Below are positions 5,818 through 10,072 of a stretch of DNA of 10,072 nucleotides, in pieces. Position 1 is the stretch's first letter. Every line of letters starts with the position of its first letter. Where the stretch lies: the NCBI GenBank assembly GCA_015478765.1, contig JADMKR010000251.1, positions 1 through 10,072 on the forward strand, in the 5' to 3' direction. A program made the translations under genes and the position numbers. The notes under the pieces are model-generated. The model searched no databases. It was given only the letters and a program-made list of their open reading frames with translations, and was not told the DNA's origin. Source of the stretch: Flavobacterium sp. Lineage in GTDB: Bacteria > Bacteroidota > Bacteroidia > Flavobacteriales > Flavobacteriaceae.

Positions 5818-7383
5818 ATGGATAGTACTTTACTAATAATCATTGCTGCAATCGTAGGCGTAGCCGCCGGATTTGCGATAGCAAAATTCATGGAGAAGAG
5901 CAATGTCTCCAACCTAATAAGAAACGCTAAAAAAGAAGCTTCGTCGATATTAAAGGAAGCAAATGTCGAGGCCGAGAATATCAAAAAGGATAAAATCCTG
6001 CAAGCCAAGGAAAAATTCCTCGAATTAAAAGCAGAACATGAACAGGTTATACTTTCACGTGACAAAAAAATAGCAGAAACCGAGAAGCGCATTCGGGATA
6101 AAGAGTCACAGGTTTCAGGCGAACTTGCCAAAGCCAAGAAAATAAACGACGAGTACGAGGCTAAAACACTGGATTATACCAGTAAAATCGATCTTCTGGA
6201 CAGAAAACAGCAAGAGGTCGAAAAAATGCACAAAAGCCAGCTGAATCAACTCGAAGTCATTTCAGGATTGTCGGCTGAAGACGCCCGTAATCAGCTTATT
6301 GAAGGCCTGAAAGCCGAAGCCAAAACCAAGGCCATGGCGCAGATTCAGGATACTATAGAAGAAGCCAAGCTTACAGCACAGCAGGAAGCGAAGAAAATTA
6401 TCATCAACACAATCCAACGTGTTGGTACCGAAGAAGCAGTCGAAAATTGCGTTTCGGTGTTCAATATCGAATCGGATGATGTGAAAGGCCGTATCATTGG
6501 CCGCGAAGGCCGAAATATCCGTGCGCTTGAAGCCGCAACCGGAGTAGAAATAATTGTCGATGACACGCCGGAAGCAATTATCCTGTCGTGCTTCGACCCG
6601 GTACGTCGGGAAATTGCGCGCCTTGCACTACATAAACTGGTGACCGACGGCCGTATTCACCCGGCACGTATTGAAGAAGTTGTCGCCAAAACCGCCAAGC
6701 AAATCGATGATGAAATTGCCGATGTAGGTAAACGGACAGTGATCGATCTCGGAATCCATGGTTTGCACCCCGAACTTATCAAAGTGGTAGGCCGAATGAA
6801 ATATCGTTCGTCTTACGGGCAGAACCTGCTACAGCACTCCCGCGAAGTTTCTAAATTATGCGGAATCATGGCAGCCGAACTCGGATTAAATGTAAAACTG
6901 GCCAAACGCGCCGGACTACTACATGATATCGGTAAGGTTCCGGATGCCGAAAGTGACTTGCCGCACGCATTGCTGGGAATGCAATGGGCCGAAAAATATG
7001 GCGAGAAAGAAGAAGTTTGCAATGCGATTGGTGCACACCACGACGAAATCGAAATGAAGTCGCTGTTGTCTCCGATTGTTCAGGTGTGCGATGCTATATC
7101 TGGTGCAAGGCCGGGAGCGCGCCGTCAGGTTTTGGACTCGTATATCCAGCGACTAAAAGACTTGGAGGAAATCGCTTTTGCGTTTCACGGTGTTAAAAAT
7201 GCCTACGCAATTCAGGCCGGACGTGAACTGAGGGTAATTGTCGAAAGTGAAAAAGTAACCGACGATAATGCGGCTACACTATCGTTTGAGATTTCGCAGA
7301 AAATCCAGACTGAGATGACCTATCCGGGCCAGGTTAAGGTGACCGTCATCCGCGAAACACGCGCAGTCAACATCGCTAAATAA
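5818..7383 (+). CDS. rny: Ribonuclease Y (membrane-anchored endoribonuclease)
   Basis: RNase Y starts mRNA decay and processing by endonucleolytic cleavage at the inner membrane. The 521-residue product has the full family architecture. A transmembrane helix is at about residues 4-24, followed by a long charged coiled coil (about 30-200, rich in K, E, A). The KH domain (about 210-275) carries the RNA-binding GxxG in GRIIGREGRN (224-233). The HD domain (about 335-430) has H340, the H369-D370 pair in LLHDIGK, H407-H408 and D425 as metal and catalytic residues. A conserved C-terminal domain ends in VTVIRETRAVNIAK. Length agrees with the usual 510-525. The ATG sets the membrane helix at the extreme N-terminus and no earlier start is in frame nearby. 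The gene follows the 6S-like RNA by 20 bp and ends at a strong terminator shared with the convergent response regulator. Older labels such as 'metal-dependent phosphohydrolase' refer only to the HD domain. Confidence 0.97.
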   Translation: MDSTLLIIIAAIVGVAAGFAIAKFMEKSNVSNLIRNAKKEASSILKEANVEAENIKKDKILQAKEKFLELKAEHEQVILSRDKKIAETEKRIRDKESQVSGELAKAKKINDEYEAKTLDYTSKIDLLDRKQQEVEKMHKSQLNQLEVISGLSAEDARNQLIEGLKAEAKTKAMAQIQDTIEEAKLTAQQEAKKIIINTIQRVGTEEAVENCVSVFNIESDDVKGRIIGREGRNIRALEAATGVEIIVDDTPEAIILSCFDPVRREIARLALHKLVTDGRIHPARIEEVVAKTAKQIDDEIADVGKRTVIDLGIHGLHPELIKVVGRMKYRSSYGQNLLQHSREVSKLCGIMAAELGLNVKLAKRAGLLHDIGKVPDAESDLPHALLGMQWAEKYGEKEEVCNAIGAHHDEIEMKSLLSPIVQVCDAISGARPGARRQVLDSYIQRLKDLEEIAFAFHGVKNAYAIQAGRELRVIVESEKVTDDNAATLSFEISQKIQTEMTYPGQVKVTVIRETRAVNIAK

Positions 7384-7404
7384 GTCACATTAATATATCA
7401 AAGC

Positions 7405-7429
7405 AAAAGCCTCCTATTCGGAGGCTTTT
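7405..7429. terminator. Bidirectional intrinsic terminator between rny and the response regulator
   Basis: A perfect 10-bp inverted repeat, AAAAGCCTCC (7405-7414) and GGAGGCTTTT (7420-7429), flanks a 5-nt loop. The GC core is six pairs (GCCTCC with GGAGGC), and the A/T ends give a T-run on either strand, so it should stop transcription from both convergent genes. It begins 21 bp after the rny stop. On the other side it touches the TAG stop of the response regulator with no gap. Confidence 0.9.
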
Positions 7430-7828
7430 CTAGTTTGTAAAGATGGCTTCGATATCGGCCCGGCGAATGGGCTTCAGCAAATATTTTTTGATTACATCGT
7501 CAAATTCTTTGGCTTTTGCGGTGTCGAGGATATTATCGGACGAGCTGATAAGATAAATTTCGGGTTCCGATTCAAATTTTTCCTTTAGCTGCTGATACTC
7601 TTCCAAAAATTGCCAGCCATCCAAAATAGGCATGTTGATGTCCAAAAGAATCAGATCGGGCAGCGGATCGTCGCAGTCAAGCTTTTCCTTGATATCTTCG
7701 ATCGCTTCGTGTCCGTTCTGGAAAAAAGACAATTCCACCTCAATTTGATTCCTATTGAACAATTTCTGAACGATAAAGTGAAATATTTTATCGTCATCAA
7801 TTACATATACGTTATTAAACTTCATCAT
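7430..7828 (-). CDS. Single-domain response regulator (receiver only)
   Basis: A stand-alone receiver domain that would take a phosphoryl group from a histidine kinase, most likely the one encoded just upstream. The 132 residues contain the acidic cluster D11-D12-D13, the phospho-acceptor D63 in LLDINMP, the Ser of the ISSSD switch motif (95-97) and K119 in LLKP, so all functional residues are present. No DNA-binding or enzymatic output domain follows. Its effect must come through protein contacts or a phosphorelay, as in CheY, Spo0F or the cyanobacterial phytochrome partner Rcp1. The segment CDDPLPDLILLDINMP, with its short charged loop before beta-3, recalls the Rcp1-type subgroup. Two tandem ATG codons (7828 and 7825) can start it. 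Either lies inside the 3' end of the kinase gene, giving an 11-14 bp overlap that suggests coupled translation. The stop directly abuts the terminator stem. Confidence 0.92.
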   Translation of the reverse strand: MMKFNNVYVIDDDKIFHFIVQKLFNRNQIEVELSFFQNGHEAIEDIKEKLDCDDPLPDLILLDINMPILDGWQFLEEYQQLKEKFESEPEIYLISSSDNILDTAKAKEFDDVIKKYLLKPIRRADIEAIFTN

Positions 7829-9335
7829 TAAAATATATTTTGAAAACCGTTCCTTTACCCTCTTCGCTCTCTATGTCGATTGAACCGCCCATCGCTTCGA
7901 TTTGATTTTTTGTGATAAATAAGCCAATGCCGCGGGCAGCCGGGTGTTTATGAAAGGTTTTATACATCCCAAATAACCGGGATCCATACTTCTCCAAATT
8001 AATACCCAGGCCGTTATCGCGAATCTCCAGAACCTGACCCGACTTACCTTTATAAAATGTATAGGTAATCACAGGCGCGCGCTCAGGGCTTGAATATTTT
8101 ATGGCGTTTGTAGTGAAATTCAAGAGAATACTCTCCAGATACGCAGCGTTGAAAGCAACCGCAGCGTTAGCGGGAATCTGATTGTCAATCGTAACCCGGT
8201 GACTGCAAATATCCTCGTGAAGTATTACCAGGACTTTTGACAAATAGTGATGCAGGTTTAGATTCTCGCTTTTATGAACAAGGTCGGTTTGAATGTTCAT
8301 CAGTTCCTTCAGGTGTTCGATGGTATCATCCAGGGCGTCCGATGTTGATTTAAGATGACCAAAAGTATCACTGCCGTTCAGATTTTCCTCTTCGATTTCT
8401 AGAATCTGAAGCAACGAACTAAGATTACCCGAATGTGATCGTAAGTTGTGAGATACGATGTGTGCGAAATTTAGCAATCGACTGTTCTGCTCACTGATAA
8501 TTTCGAGCGTCTTCCTTAGTTGTTGTTCGTGCTCTTTTTGGCCGGTTATGTCGGTATGCGTACCAACGAGCCGTAGCGGCGTTCCATCGGGAAGTCTTTC
8601 AATTACTTTGCCGCGACTCAGTATCCACTTGTAGCTCCCGTCCATGGCCATCATACGCTTTTCGTTCTGGTAATACGGTGTTTCGTTGCGCAGGTGCTTT
8701 TGCATTTGCTCCAAATAGGCAGCCTTATCGTCGGGATGAATGCGGTCGTCCCATATATCGTGGGAGTCGATGATGTCGGAATCGCCAAATTGCAACATTT
8801 TCATCGACTGAGACGAATAGAACACCTCATTGGTTACCATATTCAAATCCCAAACACCTTTGGTGGATGCATCCAGGGCAAACTGATACCGCTGTTCCGA
8901 TAATTTGCGCGCTTCGTCCCGATTCCTGTCCTCAGTAATATCGGCCACACGCCCGTAAAAATTCACCAGCCCATCCTCTCCGGGCTCTACCGTAGCAATT
9001 CCGCGCATCCATCGCTGACCTTGGGGAATATTTACACGGAACTCGTGGTGCCACGGCTGATGGTTTAGACGGCATTCTTCGACTGATTTAAAAAACTCTT
9101 CACTATCCGATGGTTCTATTTTATCCAATAAAACCTGGACCGCATCGTACTGAATTTCATCCATGGAAAGGCCAAAGTGAGAAAATGCAGATTTACTTAT
9201 GAAAGGAAAATGGTAATCGTTGTGCGGCGAAATTTTCAGGTGAAAAACAAAATCGGGAATATGAAACAGGAGTTTTTTATACAGGTTGTTCTTGTCGTAT
9301 AATGAAACAACATCAGGATACTCGGAAAGCTTCAT
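7815..9335 (-). CDS. Soluble two-PAS sensor histidine kinase
   Basis: A cytoplasmic sensor kinase of 506 residues with no signal peptide or membrane helix, so it should sense an internal cue. A first PAS fold spans about 18-135 (ends RVADITEDR) and a second about 148-266 (VWDLNMVTNEVFYSS, then LVGTHTDITGQ). Both end in the typical PAC-like DIT motif. The dimerisation/phospho-acceptor region is about 275-350, with H296 in SHNLRSHSGN. The HATPase_c domain (about 390-503) has the N box N406/N410, the G1 box D440-NGLG and the G2 box RGIGLFITK (468-476). The H-box is a variant: Asn replaces the usual Glu/Asp after the His, and His stands where Pro is usual. Its stop lies within the start of the receiver gene. 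It begins 81 bp after the xerD stop. A one-mismatch -7 box (TATTTTAG, 9375-9382) lies in that gap, so it could have its own promoter or be read through from xerD. Confidence 0.93.
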   Translation of the reverse strand: MKLSEYPDVVSLYDKNNLYKKLLFHIPDFVFHLKISPHNDYHFPFISKSAFSHFGLSMDEIQYDAVQVLLDKIEPSDSEEFFKSVEECRLNHQPWHHEFRVNIPQGQRWMRGIATVEPGEDGLVNFYGRVADITEDRNRDEARKLSEQRYQFALDASTKGVWDLNMVTNEVFYSSQSMKMLQFGDSDIIDSHDIWDDRIHPDDKAAYLEQMQKHLRNETPYYQNEKRMMAMDGSYKWILSRGKVIERLPDGTPLRLVGTHTDITGQKEHEQQLRKTLEIISEQNSRLLNFAHIVSHNLRSHSGNLSSLLQILEIEEENLNGSDTFGHLKSTSDALDDTIEHLKELMNIQTDLVHKSENLNLHHYLSKVLVILHEDICSHRVTIDNQIPANAAVAFNAAYLESILLNFTTNAIKYSSPERAPVITYTFYKGKSGQVLEIRDNGLGINLEKYGSRLFGMYKTFHKHPAARGIGLFITKNQIEAMGGSIDIESEEGKGTVFKIYFNDEV

Positions 9336-9416
9336 TATTTTGTGGTATTTAAATCGCTTAAAGTGAGGGCCGTTCTAAAATAGCTGTAAATCTAAATAAA
9401 AATATCGATTAAATAA

Positions 9417-10072
9417 CTACTTTCTCGGATGAAATGCGCTAATTGTCTGGAATAAGTGGGATCGGTCGAGATGAACATATATCTCGGTAGTCGTAATCGA
9501 TTCGTGGCCAAGCATTAACTGAATCGAACGGAGATCGGCTCCATTCTGCAATAAATGCGTAGCAAACGAATGTCGGAAAGTATGGGGTCCGATTGTTTTG
9601 TTGAGATTGATTTTAGATGCAAGCTGTCGGATGATAGTAAAAATCATGGCACGCGTCAATTGTTTGCCACGCCGGTTGAGAAACAATGTATCTTCAAACC
9701 CTTTTTGCACCGGCCCGTGCCTGCGTATCGAATTGCGGTAAAAATCGATGTATTTCTGGGTTTGTGAGCCAATAGGCACAAAACGCTGCTTATTCCCTTT
9801 ACCGGTAATTTTAAGGAAACCTTCCTCGAAAAACAGATCGGAGATCTTCAACTCAGTCAGTTCTGTCACGCGCAACCCACACCCGTACAGCGTTTCAAGT
9901 ATAGCCCGGTTGCGCTCACCTTCGGGCTTGGCGAGGTCAATTGCATTTATAAGCCGGTCGATATCTTCAAGCGAAAGCGTATCCGGCAACCTGCGACCGG
10001 TTCGGGGTGATTCTATCAGTTCCATCGGATTTGTTTGGCGTATATCGGTAAAGATCAGGTAGGAGAAAAAGC
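9417..10072 (-). CDS. xerD: Tyrosine recombinase XerD-type, N-terminus beyond the window
   Basis: XerC/D recombinases resolve chromosome dimers at dif during division. The reading frame is open to the right edge. Upstream of the internal Met at 10025 it continues with FFSYLIFTDIRQTNP, the usual join between the core-binding and catalytic domains. The true start is therefore outside the window and about 80 residues are missing compared with the usual length near 300. Counting from that Met, the catalytic domain shows R52 (GLRVTEL), K76 (GKGNKQR), H148 and R151 (HTFRH), H174 (LGHES) and the nucleophile Y183 (TTEIYVHL), a complete set. The linker EL-ESP--GRRLPDTLS and the C-terminus fit housekeeping XerD better than mobile-element integrases, and no element boundaries or cargo lie beside it. 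XerC or another chromosomal Xer paralogue is the main alternative. The histidine kinase follows 81 bp downstream, with no clear terminator between. Confidence 0.88.
   Translation of the reverse strand, partial: FFSYLIFTDIRQTNPMELIESPRTGRRLPDTLSLEDIDRLINAIDLAKPEGERNRAILETLYGCGLRVTELTELKISDLFFEEGFLKITGKGNKQRFVPIGSQTQKYIDFYRNSIRRHGPVQKGFEDTLFLNRRGKQLTRAMIFTIIRQLASKINLNKTIGPHTFRHSFATHLLQNGADLRSIQLMLGHESITTTEIYVHLDRSHLFQTISAFHPRK

Noticed and set aside
5802..6137. Minus-strand open frame across the rny start, with a hydrophobic-looking product
   Set aside because: It is the complement of the K/E/A-rich coiled coil of RNase Y, which yields Ser/Phe/Leu-rich shadow frames.
6920..6950. HD domain of the rny product as a cyclic-dinucleotide phosphodiesterase
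   Set aside because: The KH domain, N-terminal membrane helix and coiled coil identify RNase Y; the HD residues are part of that enzyme.
9417..10072. Tyrosine recombinase as a sign of a mobile element or integron
   Set aside because: Catalytic and linker sequence fit housekeeping XerD; no att-like repeats, tRNA or cargo genes are seen, and the neighbours are core genes.

Overview
The window reads as chromosomal core DNA of a member of the Bacteroidota, probably a flavobacterium-like lineage. Three things support this. A TonB-dependent receptor has an N-terminal carboxypeptidase-regulatory-like domain. Promoters match the Bacteroidota form (TTG, then TAnnTTTG) and ribosome-binding sites lack a Shine-Dalgarno. 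The order M23 peptidase / small coiled-coil protein / zapA / 6S-like RNA / rny, with xerD nearby, is one I associate with this phylum. Base composition looks even throughout. I saw no insertion sequence, CRISPR array, tRNA, rRNA or phage gene.

Left part (1-4789, all minus strand): a lipoprotein gene cut by the left edge, with a probable surface-export signal and an EF-hand/dockerin-like calcium loop. Upstream of it is a two-gene unit: a secreted M23 metallopeptidase followed after 14 bp by an 823-residue TonB-dependent receptor that appears to start at TTG. These are envelope proteins: a cell-wall hydrolase and an outer-membrane importer.

Middle part (4790-7429, plus strand): a near-consensus Bacteroidota promoter drives a 96-residue coiled-coil protein and zapA, which are 1 bp apart. 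A 230-bp intergenic region follows. It folds into a long rod with a central bubble, closed by a perfect 10-bp stem next to a T7 tract, and I call it a 6S RNA candidate. Then comes rny, encoding the membrane-anchored endoribonuclease RNase Y, which ends at a strong bidirectional terminator. The theme is cell division plus RNA metabolism.

Right part (7430-10072, minus strand): a single-domain response regulator overlaps the 3' end of a soluble two-PAS histidine kinase, forming a two-component pair. Upstream is the catalytic part of a XerD-type tyrosine recombinase, whose N-terminus lies beyond the right edge. All gaps between genes are shorter than 300 bp. The most interesting items are the 6S RNA candidate, the uncharacterised coiled-coil partner gene of zapA, the likely surface-exposed calcium-loop lipoprotein and the variant H-box of the kinase.
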